Shown here piece by piece: positions 27,339 through 36,999 of a stretch of 64,000 nucleotides of DNA. Positions within the stretch are counted from its first letter, which is position 1, and every line of letters begins with the position of its first letter. Under the pieces are notes generated by a model. That model was not told where the DNA came from. It saw only the letters and a list, made by a program, of their open reading frames with translations, and ran no database searches. A program made the position numbers and the translations under genes. The DNA is from Cyclobacteriaceae bacterium (lineage in GTDB: Bacteria > Bacteroidota > Bacteroidia > Cytophagales > Cyclobacteriaceae): NCBI GenBank assembly GCA_028281285.1, contig JANQKF010000017.1, positions 1-64,000 on the forward strand. Reading direction: 5' to 3'.

Positions 27339-29495
27339 ATGGGGCGCAAGCGTAAAGGCCGGCCAAAACAGCAAGCCACCACCAAAGGCACTAAACAAAT
27401 CCAACCTCTGATCACAGCTTTTCTCGCTGAGCATCCCGGGCGAGGTTACCAGATCAAACAAATCCTAAAAGGGTTGGGTGTCAGAGACAGAAAATCCAAG
27501 GAGATCGTCACAAGTGCCATTTATCGTCTCGAAGATCAAGGAGTGATCAAAAGGCTGAGAAATGGCTCCTTTACCGTAGTGGCCAATACCAATTCGATAG
27601 AAGGTGTTGTTGACTATGTTAATGCCCGTTTTGCTTTTATTGTATGTGATGACGAGGATCAGGTAGATGTATGGGTGGCCAAAGAAGATCTTCTGGGTGC
27701 ATTTGATGACGACCGCGTCAAAGTCATACTCAAACCTACCAAACATGGAAAACATCCGGAAGGTAAGGTAATCGAAGTGATTCAACGCTATCGAGACGAA
27801 TTTGTGGGCAGGCTGGAGATGTCAACGCGATATGCCTTTATCATCCCTGATTTCAAGAAAATGTTCCATGACATTTATGTACGTCTGGAGGATTTAGGCA
27901 ATGCCAAACATAATGATAAAGTATTGGTCAAAGTCACTCAGTGGCCAGAGCGAGACAAAAAACCCGAAGGAAAAATTGTAAGAGTGCTAGGTAAGGCGGG
28001 TGAGCATAATGCCGAAATCCATTCTATCATGGCAGAATTTGGCCTTCCGTTCGAATTCCCAATGGCCGTGGAACAAGAAGCTGAAGAGATTTCCGATCAG
28101 ATTTCAAAACAGGAAATTAATACGAGAAGGGATTTTCGAAAAGTCTCCACCTTTACCATAGACCCTTTTGATGCAAAGGACTTCGATGACGCTCTCTCGA
28201 TTCGGACTTTAGATAATGGCAATACTGAGGTAGGAATCCATATTGCTGACGTGACTCATTATGTCGACCCAAATTCATTATTGGAAGAGGAAGCAATTGA
28301 TAGAGCCACATCAGTATATTTGGTTGACAGAACGATTCCCATGCTTCCGGAACGCCTTTCCAATGGGCTCTGTTCTCTACGGCCCAATGAAGAAAAGCTT
28401 ACTTTTTCAGCAGTTTTCGAATTGGATGAAAACGGAACTGTAAAGCGTGAATGGTTTGGGAGAACCATCATTTATTCGGACCGGAGATTCACCTACGAGG
28501 AAGCTCAGGAACGATTGGAGTCAGGACAGGGTGATTTTGCAGAAGAGGTAATTGCCCTAAATGAATTGGCCAAAAAAATCAGAAAAAAGAGATTCAAAGC
28601 CGGGGCAATGAATTTCGAGACGGTCGAGGTCAAATTCAAGCTTGACAATGACGGAACACCTTTAGGAATAATCCCTAAAGAAAGAAAAGATGCGCATAAG
28701 CTTGTGGAAGAATTTATGTTACTGGCCAATAAGAAAGTAGCCGAATTCATCTATCAGCAAGTGAAAAAAGGTCAGCCAAAAACATTCGTTTATCGAACTC
28801 ACGATAATCCCGACCCTGAAAAACTGGAAACCTTTTCCTCTTTCGCCAGGCGATTCGGGTATCAGATGGACATCAATAAAGGAATCAGCAAGTCAATGAA
28901 TAAGCTCGTTGATGACATTGAAGGTAAGCCTGAACAAAATGTGCTTCAACAGTTGGCCATTCGGACCATGGCGAAAGCAAAATATACCACCGAAGAGAAA
29001 GGGCACTTTGGGCTCGCCTTTAGTCATTACACTCATTTCACCTCTCCGATACGAAGGTATCCGGATATAATGGTACATCGACTACTGCAGCATTACTTAG
29101 ACAAAGGGAAAAGTGAAGACAAGGAAGAATTCGAAAAACTATGTCTGCATTCGTCAGAAAGAGAAAAAAGAGCTGCGGATGCTGAAAGAGCTTCGATCAA
29201 ATACAAGCAGGTTGAGTTCATGACCAATGCCGAAAAGAAAGACTTTGATGGTATCGTTTCGGGGGTCACTGAGTGGGGAGTTTATGTAGAAATAACGGAA
29301 ACCAAATGTGAAGGACTGGTCAGGATGATTGACCTTGATGATGATTTCTACGAATATGATGAACAAAACTATCGTCTCATTGGTAGGAGGAATAAGCGTA
29401 TGATCACCTTGGGTGATGAAGTTTCTGTGCGTGTTAAAGCTACAGATATCGATAGGCGCACAATTGACTTAATTTTTGCCGAAGATGACTACTGA
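27339..29495 (+). CDS. rnr: Ribonuclease R
   Basis: About 718 residues, a 3'-5' exoribonuclease that degrades structured RNA. The basic N-terminus (MGRKRKGRPKQQ) leads into a winged-helix region, cold-shock domains, the RNB catalytic domain and a C-terminal S1 domain. RNB motifs are clear: TIDPFDAKDFDDALS with the catalytic Asp cluster, HIADVTHYV, YLVDRTIPMLPERLSNGLCSL and HFTSPIRRYPDIMVHRLL. The ATG was preferred over an upstream TTG in the same frame. The stop overlaps the polyprenyl synthase start by 11 bases, so the two are cotranscribed. Confidence 0.96.
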   Translation: MGRKRKGRPKQQATTKGTKQIQPLITAFLAEHPGRGYQIKQILKGLGVRDRKSKEIVTSAIYRLEDQGVIKRLRNGSFTVVANTNSIEGVVDYVNARFAFIVCDDEDQVDVWVAKEDLLGAFDDDRVKVILKPTKHGKHPEGKVIEVIQRYRDEFVGRLEMSTRYAFIIPDFKKMFHDIYVRLEDLGNAKHNDKVLVKVTQWPERDKKPEGKIVRVLGKAGEHNAEIHSIMAEFGLPFEFPMAVEQEAEEISDQISKQEINTRRDFRKVSTFTIDPFDAKDFDDALSIRTLDNGNTEVGIHIADVTHYVDPNSLLEEEAIDRATSVYLVDRTIPMLPERLSNGLCSLRPNEEKLTFSAVFELDENGTVKREWFGRTIIYSDRRFTYEEAQERLESGQGDFAEEVIALNELAKKIRKKRFKAGAMNFETVEVKFKLDNDGTPLGIIPKERKDAHKLVEEFMLLANKKVAEFIYQQVKKGQPKTFVYRTHDNPDPEKLETFSSFARRFGYQMDINKGISKSMNKLVDDIEGKPEQNVLQQLAIRTMAKAKYTTEEKGHFGLAFSHYTHFTSPIRRYPDIMVHRLLQHYLDKGKSEDKEEFEKLCLHSSEREKRAADAERASIKYKQVEFMTNAEKKDFDGIVSGVTEWGVYVEITETKCEGLVRMIDLDDDFYEYDEQNYRLIGRRNKRMITLGDEVSVRVKATDIDRRTIDLIFAEDDY

Positions 29496-30462
29496 GTTAC
29501 TCCAGAAAATAGAATCGATCAATAAGCGAATTTCCCAAATCAACTTTGGGAATAAGCCCGAAGAACTCTATGAACCAATACGATACATTCTGACCCTCGG
29601 AGGTAAAAGAATGCGACCACTTTTGGTATTGCTAGGTTATGAATTGTTTAAAGATGATTCTGAAACTATTCTAGATCCTGCTATATCAGTAGAGATATTT
29701 CACAACTTCACATTGATGCACGATGATATAATGGACAATGCGCCATTGCGAAGGGGTAAAGAAACCGTCCATGAGAAATGGGACACCAACATTGCCATAC
29801 TTTCGGGAGACGTCATGTTCGTAAAGGCCTATGAGCTCCTTCTCAATTCAGATTCAGGAGACATTCGAGAGATCATAAATGATTTTAACGAGTGTGCTAT
29901 TGGGGTCTGTGAAGGTCAGCAGCTCGATATGAACTTTGAGGCAATGTCGCATGTATCGGAAGAGGAGTATCTCACCATGATCAAGATGAAGACGGCTGTC
30001 CTTCTCGGATACAGTCTCAAATTAGGTGCTCTGCTTGCCGAAACTTCAAAAGAAAATGCACAGCTTCTTTATGAATTTGGTTGCTTGGTCGGAATTGGAT
30101 TCCAACTTATGGATGATCTTCTTGACGTTTATGCCGACCAGGAGAAGTTCGGAAAACAAGTCGGGGGAGACATTATTTCAAACAAAAAGACTTTTCTGTT
30201 AATCAAAGCACTTGAACTTGCGAATAATCAGCAAAGAGAAAAACTGAATCATTGGCTAAGTGCAGTCACGTTTAACAAGCTTGACAAGGTAGAAAGCGTT
30301 ACCAGCATATATGACGAAATCGGAATTAAGGCACTCACAGAACAAAAGATGAACGACTATTTTAATGGTGGGTTTGCCATACTTGATACACTTGATATTT
30401 CACCCAATAGAAAAGCGTCCTTAATACAGTTTGCCAATTACCTGATCCAAAGGGAAAAATAA
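29485..30462 (+). CDS. Polyprenyl (octaprenyl-type) diphosphate synthase
   Basis: About 325 residues of the trans-prenyltransferase family. The first Asp-rich motif is in LMHDDIMDNAPLRRG and the second in FQLMDDLLDVY; GGKRMRP near the N-terminus binds isopentenyl diphosphate. It would make the side chain of menaquinone or a related long-chain prenyl diphosphate, but chain length cannot be read. It starts inside the end of rnr (11-base overlap) and ends in a TAATG overlap with the rhomboid gene, giving a three-gene operon. Confidence 0.93.
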   Translation: MTTELLQKIESINKRISQINFGNKPEELYEPIRYILTLGGKRMRPLLVLLGYELFKDDSETILDPAISVEIFHNFTLMHDDIMDNAPLRRGKETVHEKWDTNIAILSGDVMFVKAYELLLNSDSGDIREIINDFNECAIGVCEGQQLDMNFEAMSHVSEEEYLTMIKMKTAVLLGYSLKLGALLAETSKENAQLLYEFGCLVGIGFQLMDDLLDVYADQEKFGKQVGGDIISNKKTFLLIKALELANNQQREKLNHWLSAVTFNKLDKVESVTSIYDEIGIKALTEQKMNDYFNGGFAILDTLDISPNRKASLIQFANYLIQREK

Positions 30463-31067
30463 TGGAGGCCACCTTTGTCATTATGATTGTGATCGGGCTG
30501 GTGACATATTTTGCCTGGCAGCGTCCTGATCTTCATCGAAGATTAATGCTCAATCCATATGACACCGTTCAACACAAACAATACTATCGATTGATCACAT
30601 CAGGGTTTGTGCATAACAATTCGATGCACCTTTTCCTGAACCTACTCACACTCTACTTTTTTGGTTTGGCTATTGAACAAATATTTGAAGCCTACTTCGA
30701 TGAGATGGGACTGGTCCTCTATGTGATGCTATTTCTAACGGCCATTGTAATCGCTAACATCCCTACAACTTTAAAGTATAGGAACGATCCCAACTATAAT
30801 TCTCTAGGGGCATCGGGAGGAGTTTCAGCCTTAGTACTCACCTTTATCCTTTTCGACCCATTAAGAGACCTATGTCTATATTTTGCATTCTGCCTTCCGG
30901 GATATGCCCTTGGTGGGTTGTTTATCGCTTATTCAATCTTCATGAGTAGAAGAAATAAAGATAACGTTAATCATGATGCCCACCTCTATGGAGCCCTATA
31001 TGGACTGGTGTTTACGCTTATTTTGAGGCCGAATACTTTTGCTTCGTTTATCGAGGCAATCTTTTAA
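30462..31067 (+). CDS. Rhomboid family intramembrane serine protease
   Basis: A 201-residue membrane protein with about six transmembrane helices and no extra domains. The catalytic Ser lies in GASGG (S118) and the His in DAHLYGALYG (H174). The oxyanion-supporting Asn is probably in HLFLNLLTLYFFG. Rhomboids cleave membrane-spanning substrates within the bilayer; the target is unknown. It is translationally coupled to the polyprenyl synthase gene by TAATG and is followed by a terminator hairpin shared with rpmA. Confidence 0.92.
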   Translation: MEATFVIMIVIGLVTYFAWQRPDLHRRLMLNPYDTVQHKQYYRLITSGFVHNNSMHLFLNLLTLYFFGLAIEQIFEAYFDEMGLVLYVMLFLTAIVIANIPTTLKYRNDPNYNSLGASGGVSALVLTFILFDPLRDLCLYFAFCLPGYALGGLFIAYSIFMSRRNKDNVNHDAHLYGALYGLVFTLILRPNTFASFIEAIF

Positions 31068-31073
31068 AACAAA

Positions 31074-31103
31074 AAAGCCTGCTCATTGTGATGAACAGGC
31101 TTT
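31074..31103. terminator. Terminator between rhomboid and rpmA
   Basis: AAAGCCTG (31074-31081) pairs with CAGGCTTT (31096-31103). An inner TCAT/ATGA pairing extends the stem after one mismatch. The preceding A run gives a T-tract on the minus strand, so it terminates the rplU-rpmA transcript well and the rhomboid operon less strongly. Confidence 0.8.
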
Positions 31104-31123
31104 CAATCTTTATTTATCTCTGC

Positions 31124-31396
31124 TTAGGCCTCAGCTTCCTCAGGAAAAGGAACAACAGAAACATAAGATCTGTCTTGTCTTCCTTTTTTGAATTCAACCA
31201 CCCCATTAGTCAATGCGAATAAAGTATGATCTTTACCCATTCCAACATTCTCACCGGGGTGATGCTTAGTACCTCTTTGTCTTACAATGATGTTACCAGC
31301 CACTGCAGCCTGTCCACCAAAGATCTTGATACCAAGTCGTTTACTTTCCGACTCTCTACCGTTTTTCGAACTACCGACTCCTTTTTTATGTGCCAT
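31124..31396 (-). CDS. rpmA: 50S ribosomal protein L27
   Basis: A 90-residue protein with the complete L27 signature: [20 protein letters not shown] at the N-terminus, [26 protein letters not shown] (given here only as the family landmark [11 protein letters not shown]) and DHTLFAL. The N-terminus lies near the peptidyl-transferase centre. There is no cleavable Firmicutes-type N-terminal extension. It follows rplU by nine bases in the canonical rplU-rpmA order. Confidence 0.98.
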   Translation of the reverse strand: MAHKKGVGSSKNGRESESKRLGIKIFGGQAAVAGNIIVRQRGTKHHPGENVGMGKDHTLFALTNGVVEFKKGRQDRSYVSVVPFPEEAEA

Positions 31397-31405
31397 GGTA
31401 TACTA

Positions 31406-31714
31406 TTATTTAATGTTTTCGATCAATACTTTAGTGAAGTCCTGTCTGTGTCCGTTCTTCACTTTGTACCCTTTTCTTCTTTTCTTTTTGAAGACAATCA
31501 CTTTGTCCCCTCTCACATGACCGACAATCTTGCCGGATACTTTCGCACCCTTCACTGTTGGGGCACCTACTTTGACTTTACCGTTGTTGTCTAACAACAA
31601 CACTTTGTCGAATTCTACGGAAGCGCCTTCTTCGCCCTCCATTAAAGGAGCATAGACGAATTGGTCTTGCGTTACTTTGAACTGCTTTCCTGCTATATCT
31701 ACAATTGCGTACAT
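31406..31714 (-). CDS. rplU: 50S ribosomal protein L21
   Basis: A 102-residue protein starting at the ATG of MYAIVDIAGKQFKVTQDQ, the typical L21 N-terminus; a TTG seven codons upstream is less likely. Conserved parts include VLLLDNNGKVKVGAPTVKGA, VIVFKKKRRKGYKVKNGHRQ and the terminal region. It binds 23S rRNA with L20. It is the first gene of the rplU-rpmA pair. The 471 bases between its start and nrdB hold the nrd leader described separately. Confidence 0.97.
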   Translation of the reverse strand: MYAIVDIAGKQFKVTQDQFVYAPLMEGEEGASVEFDKVLLLDNNGKVKVGAPTVKGAKVSGKIVGHVRGDKVIVFKKKRRKGYKVKNGHRQDFTKVLIENIK

Positions 31715-32031
31715 CGTTAAAAATGTATTTCTCAAAAATGGACTGCAAAGATAGAAGAATGATTTCTAAAATCAAACCAAAAGAAAACGAGAAATCCAAG
31801 GGATTTGCCAATATTAAATTTTCATTTTTTTTCACCTTTGATTGCTTTGAAAACGGCTACAAGTTTTTCTGAAAAATCTATGCTATATATATCTAATATT
31901 TAGTCGCTTAAATCACTTTTTCTGCTTTACAGAAAATTTAAAATTACCATCAAAGTCTCATTGTTTTTTCGGCCAGTTTTTGTAATATTTGTTTCAGGTT
32001 ACGACCCACAAAAACAACCTATCTTTCGGTT

Positions 32032-32146
32032 TTGATTCTACTCCCAAGAGTATCAAGAACTTAGCCGGAGACCCTGAAAAAAGTTAGGAAGCATCCAAGA
32101 GTAATGCTCGAGGATCTTTGTTTTTTGGACTTGCCGATGTAAGTCC
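32032..32146 (+). promoter_or_regulatory. Hairpin-rich leader upstream of nrdBA
   Basis: Three hairpins stand in a row before nrdB. The first is 32032-32056, where TTGA/TCAA and TACTC/GAGTA pair around CCAA. The second is 32090-32108, AGCAT/ATGCT. The third is 32127-32146, GGACTT/AAGTCC. The first two share the identical 9-mer CCAAGAGTA (32044-32052 and 32095-32103). This suggests a structured 5' leader or protein-binding region. I match it to no known riboswitch class. The 31715-32031 part is AT-rich with no assignable element. Confidence 0.4.
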
Positions 32147-32185
32147 AGCGTGGCCTTTTTTTCAACCCCAAATAACAACATAAAT

Positions 32186-33187
32186 ATGAGTGAGCTAACT
32201 ACTGCTGTAGAAGAGCCATTATTGAAGGAGAATAAGGATCGATTTGTGCTTTTTCCTATTAAGCACGATGACATCTGGAACTACTACAAAAAGGCCGAAG
32301 CAAGTTTCTGGACTGCCGAAGAAATCGACCTCCACCAAGACCTAACCGATTGGAATAACAAGCTTAACGATGATGAAAGATATTTCATCAAACATGTCCT
32401 CGCTTTCTTCGCAGCATCAGACGGAATTGTAAATGAAAACCTGGCAGAGAACTTCGTAAATGAAGTTCAATATACAGAGGCCAAGTTCTTCTATGGTTTT
32501 CAAATCATGATGGAGAACATCCACTCTGAAACCTATTCATTATTAATAGACACTTACATAAAGGATCCTCAAGAGGCCGACAAGCTTTTCCATGCCATCG
32601 AAACATTTGATGCCATTAAGAAAAAAGCTGAATGGGCCTTACGTTGGATCGAGTCTCCTAGCTTTGCCGAAAGACTAATTGCCTTTGCTGCAGTTGAAGG
32701 AATTTTCTTCTCTGGTAGCTTCTGCTCCATCTTCTGGTTGAAGAAAAGAGGCTTAATGCCGGGACTCACCTTCTCGAATGAGTTGATCTCAAGAGATGAA
32801 GGGCTTCATTGTGATTTTGCGTGCCACCTGCACAACAATCACCTGGTTAACAAAGTACCCAAAGAACGCATCAGAGAAATTATCATTGATGCACTTGATA
32901 TAGAAAGAGAATTCATCATAGAATCTCTACCTGTTCGTTTGATCGGAATGAACTCCGACCTCATGGCACAATACCTTGAGTTTGTAACGGACAGACTGCT
33001 CACTGAGCTTGGTTGTGACAAAGAGTACAACTCAACCAACCCTTTTGATTTCATGGAAATGATCTCCCTTCAGGGTAAAACCAACTTCTTCGAAAAGAGA
33101 GTTGGTGAATACCAGAAGGCTGGCGTTATGAAAGACAAGGAAGACACTTCCAATTCACGAGCAATTTCGTTTGATGAAGATTTCTAG
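32186..33187 (+). CDS. nrdB: Class Ia ribonucleotide reductase, small subunit
   Basis: About 333 residues from the ATG of [10 protein letters not shown]. The family's di-iron motifs are visible: [38 protein letters not shown] and [11 protein letters not shown]. The radical tyrosine should be Y103 in FFYGF, the eukaryote-like sequence type that Bacteroidota use. The C-terminal SFDEDF tail is the peptide that docks into the large subunit. It generates the tyrosyl radical for dNTP synthesis. nrdA follows after a 36-base gap. The structured leader upstream may control both. Confidence 0.96.
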   Translation: MSELTTAVEEPLLKENKDRFVLFPIKHDDIWNYYKKAEASFWTAEEIDLHQDLTDWNNKLNDDERYFIKHVLAFFAASDGIVNENLAENFVNEVQYTEAKFFYGFQIMMENIHSETYSLLIDTYIKDPQEADKLFHAIETFDAIKKKAEWALRWIESPSFAERLIAFAAVEGIFFSGSFCSIFWLKKRGLMPGLTFSNELISRDEGLHCDFACHLHNNHLVNKVPKERIREIIIDALDIEREFIIESLPVRLIGMNSDLMAQYLEFVTDRLLTELGCDKEYNSTNPFDFMEMISLQGKTNFFEKRVGEYQKAGVMKDKEDTSNSRAISFDEDF

Positions 33188-33223
33188 TATCAATTAAAAA
33201 GCACCCTAAACCCCCAAATAAAT

Positions 33224-35593
33224 ATGTTAGTAGTAAAAAGAGATGGCAGACGAGAGTCTGTTAAATTCGACAAGATCACCGCCCGGGTAGAGAAGCTCTC
33301 CTACGGGTTGGATTCCAGTTTTGTAGAACCTATTGACGTTGCTAAAAAAGTGATCGAAGGACTTTACGATGGCGTAAGCACCCAAGATCTCGATAATCTT
33401 GCTGCAGAAATTGCAGCCACGCTCACCGTGCAGCACCCAGACTATGCACGACTTGCAGCTAGAATTGCAATTTCAAATCTTCACAAAACTACCAGTAAAT
33501 CATTTTCAAATACCATGAAGAGGCTCTACACTTATGTAGACCCTAAGACTGGTGAAAACGCCCCATTGGTTTCCAAAGAAACGTACGGCATCATTAAGAA
33601 AAATGCGGCCATGCTGGACTCTACTATTATATATGATAGAGACTTTAGCTACGACTACTTTGGTTATAAGACCCTGGAGCGCTCTTATCTCATGAAGATC
33701 GATGGTAAGATTGTAGAGCGTCCTCAGCACATGCTCATGAGAGTAGCCGTGGGTATTCATGGTGAAAACATGGAAAAAGTAGTTGAGACGTACAACCTGC
33801 TTTCTGAAAAATGGTTTACGCATGCGACTCCCACATTATTCAATGCAGGCACACCTAAGCCACAGCTTTCTTCATGCTTCTTGTTGACCATGAAGGACGA
33901 TAGCATTGATGGAATTTATGACACGCTTAAGCAATGTGCCAAAATCTCCCAGTCTGCTGGTGGTATTGGCTTAAGCATTCATGACATCCGAGCAAAAGGT
34001 TCTTACATCAAAGGAACCGGTGGAGTTTCGAATGGTATTGTACCAATGCTTCGAAACTTTGACATGACCGCTCGTTATGTAGATCAGGGAGGTGGAAAAC
34101 GTAAAGGTTCGTTCGCCATCTATATGGAGCCCTGGCATGCTGATATCTTCGACTTCCTTGATCTGAAAAAGAATCATGGAAAAGAAGAAATGAGAGCAAG
34201 AGACCTTTTCTACGCCCTATGGATTTCCGATCTCTTCATGAAGCGTGTTGAAAACAACGAAGATTGGACATTATTCTGTCCGAATGAGTGCCCAGGACTG
34301 TCTGATGCTTATGGTGATGATTTCGAAAAACTCTACACCAAGTATGAGAAGGAAGAAAAAGGTAGAAAGACGGTAAAAGCACAGGACTTGTGGTTTGAAA
34401 TTCTGGAAGCGCAGATAGAGACTGGTACACCATATATGCTGTACAAAGATGCTGCAAACAAGAAATCTAACCAGAAGAACCTTGGAACAATCAAGTCTTC
34501 TAACCTTTGTACTGAAATTATTGAGTACACCTCTCCTGATGAGGTGGCAGTATGTAACCTTGCTTCACTTGCACTTCCGAAGTTTGTAAATGAAGAAACA
34601 GGGGAATACGACTTCCAGAAGTTATATGATGTTACCTACGTAGCAACCAAAAACCTCAACAGGGTAATTGATGTAAATTATTATCCGGTGCCTGAGGCGA
34701 AAAATTCAAACATGAGACATCGCCCGATCGGACTTGGAGTTCAAGGATTGGCTGATGCATTCATTAAAATGAAAATGCCTTTCGAATCAGAAGAAGCAAG
34801 TAAACTGAATCGGGACATCTTTGAAACCATCTACTTTGCAGCGATGACCGCCTCTAAGGATGAAGCCATCGAGCAAGGACCTTACGAAACATTCAAAGGT
34901 TCTCCGGTATCAAAAGGTATCTTCCAGTTCGATATGTGGGGTGTAACTCCGGATTCTGGTCTTTGGGATTGGGCTGCTTTGAAGAAAGAAGTGAAAAAAC
35001 ACGGTGTGAGAAACTCACTACTTGTTGCTCCGATGCCAACCGCTTCCACATCACAGATTCTTGGAAATAATGAGTGCTTTGAGCCTTATACGTCCAACAT
35101 CTACACAAGAAGAACATTGTCAGGAGAATTCATCGTGGTTAACAAGCACTTGATGAAAGACTTGATCAAGCTTGGCTTGTGGAACGATACCATGAAGAAT
35201 AAGTTGATTGCCGCCAAAGGTTCTGTACAAGCAATTCCTGAGATTCCTCAGAACATCAAAGACCTTTACAAAACGGTTTGGGAGATTTCTCAAAAGGCAA
35301 TTATTGATATGTCGGCCGACAGAGGTGCTTATATCTGTCAGTCGCAAAGTTTAAATATCCATATCCAGGATCCGAACTTCGGTAAGATGACTTCTATGCA
35401 CTTCTATGCATGGAAGAAAGGATTAAAAACGGGTATGTATTATTTAAGATCCAGAGCAGCCGCTGATGCGATCCAGTTTACTGTTGATAAGAATGCCGCT
35501 GAACAACCAACAGCAGCAGAACTGGAGCAAAAGGCAGCCGATATGGCCTGCTCTTTAGATAATCCGGATGCTTGCGAAGCATGCGGTAGTTAG
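33224..35593 (+). CDS. nrdA: Class Ia ribonucleotide reductase, large subunit
   Basis: A 789-residue catalytic subunit. An ATP-cone at about 1-90 ([20 protein letters not shown]) indicates dATP/ATP activity control. Active-site landmarks are SSCFLL (redox Cys), SSNLCTEI (radical Cys), [10 protein letters not shown] (second redox Cys) and the [11 protein letters not shown] region. The C-terminus carries a CEAC pair that re-reduces the active site through thioredoxin. It reduces ribonucleoside diphosphates with NrdB. A strong terminator follows directly. Nothing unusual was seen. Confidence 0.97.
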   Translation: MLVVKRDGRRESVKFDKITARVEKLSYGLDSSFVEPIDVAKKVIEGLYDGVSTQDLDNLAAEIAATLTVQHPDYARLAARIAISNLHKTTSKSFSNTMKRLYTYVDPKTGENAPLVSKETYGIIKKNAAMLDSTIIYDRDFSYDYFGYKTLERSYLMKIDGKIVERPQHMLMRVAVGIHGENMEKVVETYNLLSEKWFTHATPTLFNAGTPKPQLSSCFLLTMKDDSIDGIYDTLKQCAKISQSAGGIGLSIHDIRAKGSYIKGTGGVSNGIVPMLRNFDMTARYVDQGGGKRKGSFAIYMEPWHADIFDFLDLKKNHGKEEMRARDLFYALWISDLFMKRVENNEDWTLFCPNECPGLSDAYGDDFEKLYTKYEKEEKGRKTVKAQDLWFEILEAQIETGTPYMLYKDAANKKSNQKNLGTIKSSNLCTEIIEYTSPDEVAVCNLASLALPKFVNEETGEYDFQKLYDVTYVATKNLNRVIDVNYYPVPEAKNSNMRHRPIGLGVQGLADAFIKMKMPFESEEASKLNRDIFETIYFAAMTASKDEAIEQGPYETFKGSPVSKGIFQFDMWGVTPDSGLWDWAALKKEVKKHGVRNSLLVAPMPTASTSQILGNNECFEPYTSNIYTRRTLSGEFIVVNKHLMKDLIKLGLWNDTMKNKLIAAKGSVQAIPEIPQNIKDLYKTVWEISQKAIIDMSADRGAYICQSQSLNIHIQDPNFGKMTSMHFYAWKKGLKTGMYYLRSRAAADAIQFTVDKNAAEQPTAAELEQKAADMACSLDNPDACEACGS

Positions 35594-35618
35594 TATGGGG
35601 TTGATTACTACTAACAAG

Positions 35619-35648
35619 AAACCCTGACGGTACCGTCAGGGTTTTTTT
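35619..35648 (+). terminator. Strong terminator after nrdA
   Basis: A perfect 26-base palindrome (35619-35644, arms AAACCCTGACGGT and its complement) runs into a T-tract to 35648. It lies 26 bases after the nrdA stop, so it ends the nrdBA transcript. Confidence 0.92.
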
Positions 35649-35663
35649 ATTGTTCTTTCTATA

Positions 35664-35756
35664 TGTCACTCTGAGTTTCTGATACAATCAGAAGTGAAAG
35701 AATCTCCTTATCGCGATCCGCAGATTCTTCGGCCATTCCATTTCCTCTGAATGACG
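35664..35756. repeat. Dispersed inverted-repeat element of Bacteroidota type
   Basis: The ends TGTCACTCTGAG (from 35664) and CTCTGAATGAC (to 35755) are imperfect inverted repeats, with inner GAATCT (35700-35705) and AGATTC (35722-35727) also paired. I recall similar TGTCATTCTGA...AAGAATCTC elements scattered between genes in many Bacteroidota genomes. Only one copy is seen in this window. Confidence 0.55.
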
Positions 35757-35760
35757 TCAA

Positions 35761-36525
35761 TTAGAGTACACTCTTAATCCATCCACCATCAACAGCAAGG
35801 GAAACACCAGTGATATAACTGGCACGTTCACTGGCCAGGAATGCAACAGCCGCGGCAAACTCCTCAGGCTGTCCAAACCGACCCAAAGGCACCGTTTCAG
35901 CCGCTTTGGAAAATGAAGGTTTAGCTTCGATTAAACTCTTAAGTCTCGGTGTTTCAGTATAACCCGGCATCACATTATTCACGGTGATATTGTAAGGTCC
36001 AAGCTCACTAGCGAGCGTTTTCATCAAACCGACCACCGAAACACGAATGGCATTGGACAGAATTAGATTCTCCACAGGCTGTTTTACTGCCTGAGATGTA
36101 ATGGAGATGATCCGACCCCAAGGCCTTTGTTTCATACCAGGAAGGAAACCCTTAATTAATTGTGTCGCACTGGCTAGAAGCTGCCTGTATGCCTTATCCC
36201 ATTCATCCTGATCAAGATCTTCAAATTTACCTGTAGGAGGTCCTCCGGTGTTCGTTACTAAAATATCAACTGCCAAATAATGACTCAGTGTAGTCTTCAC
36301 AATTCGATTGATATCGGTAGTACTCGACAGATCACCTTGTATTGCCAATACCTCACCTTCACCAACAGCATCAACCTCCATTTTTGCCGCTTCCAAAGCC
36401 TCTTCATTTCGAGCACACATGATCACATGGGCTCCTTCTCTGGCTAATTCAATGGCACTGGCCTTACCCAGCCCACTGCTGGATGCAGCCACAAAAGCCA
36501 CCTTATCTTTAAGCCCAAGATCCAT
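35761..36525 (-). CDS. SDR family protein lacking the YxxxK catalytic motif
   Basis: A 254-residue SDR with a normal cofactor site (AASSSGLGKASA at about 13-24, NTGGPP in place of NNAG) and C-terminal ITGVSLAVDGG. At the catalytic position the sequence reads LILSNAIRVSVVG, so the usual Tyr-x-x-x-Lys is missing; Ser in SITSQ is present. I recall a widespread SDR subgroup with this LSN-R variant, annotated as 3-oxoacyl-ACP reductase homologs, whose activity is unclear. The cupin gene lies directly upstream with a TAATG overlap, so the two probably act on one small-molecule pathway. Confidence 0.8.
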   Translation of the reverse strand: MDLGLKDKVAFVAASSSGLGKASAIELAREGAHVIMCARNEEALEAAKMEVDAVGEGEVLAIQGDLSSTTDINRIVKTTLSHYLAVDILVTNTGGPPTGKFEDLDQDEWDKAYRQLLASATQLIKGFLPGMKQRPWGRIISITSQAVKQPVENLILSNAIRVSVVGLMKTLASELGPYNITVNNVMPGYTETPRLKSLIEAKPSFSKAAETVPLGRFGQPEEFAAAVAFLASERASYITGVSLAVDGGWIKSVL

Positions 36526-36887
36526 TACTGATCTCTAAGGTAATTATCAGTGCCATCCAGCCAATCTTGCCGTGGTGGGGCCCAACTATCTATTTCTTCA
36601 ACATCACCAATCATAATCGCTTCATGAGGAAGGTTGGGTGGAATCACTACCATTTCCCCAGGCCCAAGATCAAATTGTTGTTCTTTATTGGCACCAAACC
36701 AGAAACGAATCGTTCCGGAAATCACTGAGGTAATCTGTTCATTTTCGTGATGATGAAGTGGCACTTTAAAGCCATCTTTGAATTGCATTTTAGCAATCAT
36801 CATTTTTTCACCCGCTACAATTTTCCGACTCATCATTGGAGTCACTTCTTCCGAGGGCACATCGTCCCAGCTAATTTTTTCTACCAT
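36525..36887 (-). CDS. Single-domain cupin protein
   Basis: About 120 residues from the ATG of MVEKISWDDVP. The cupin metal motifs are PLHHHENEQITSVISG and IPPNLPHEA, giving the His/His/Glu/His ligand set. It is probably a small metal-dependent enzyme or sensor in the cytoplasm. The substrate is unknown. It is coupled (TAATG) to the SDR gene, a pairing seen in sugar or aromatic-compound pathways, but no further evidence is present here. A longer in-frame TTG start is less likely. Confidence 0.82.
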   Translation of the reverse strand: MVEKISWDDVPSEEVTPMMSRKIVAGEKMMIAKMQFKDGFKVPLHHHENEQITSVISGTIRFWFGANKEQQFDLGPGEMVVIPPNLPHEAIMIGDVEEIDSWAPPRQDWLDGTDNYLRDQ

Positions 36888-36999
36888 GGTTTGCTTGATT
36901 TTTATACGGTAAGACCGTTGGTTCAAATTACAATCTTTCGATTAGATACATCGCTTGAACAGGCTGAATTTACACTACCGGTCTATTTTGCCGAGGAGT

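Noticed and set aside
32063-32074. B12-box-like sequence AGCCGGAGACCC before nrdB
   Set aside because: Only a fragment of the cobalamin riboswitch box is present. The other conserved blocks (GCCACTG and GGGAA types) are missing upstream and the flanking pairing of the box is broken.
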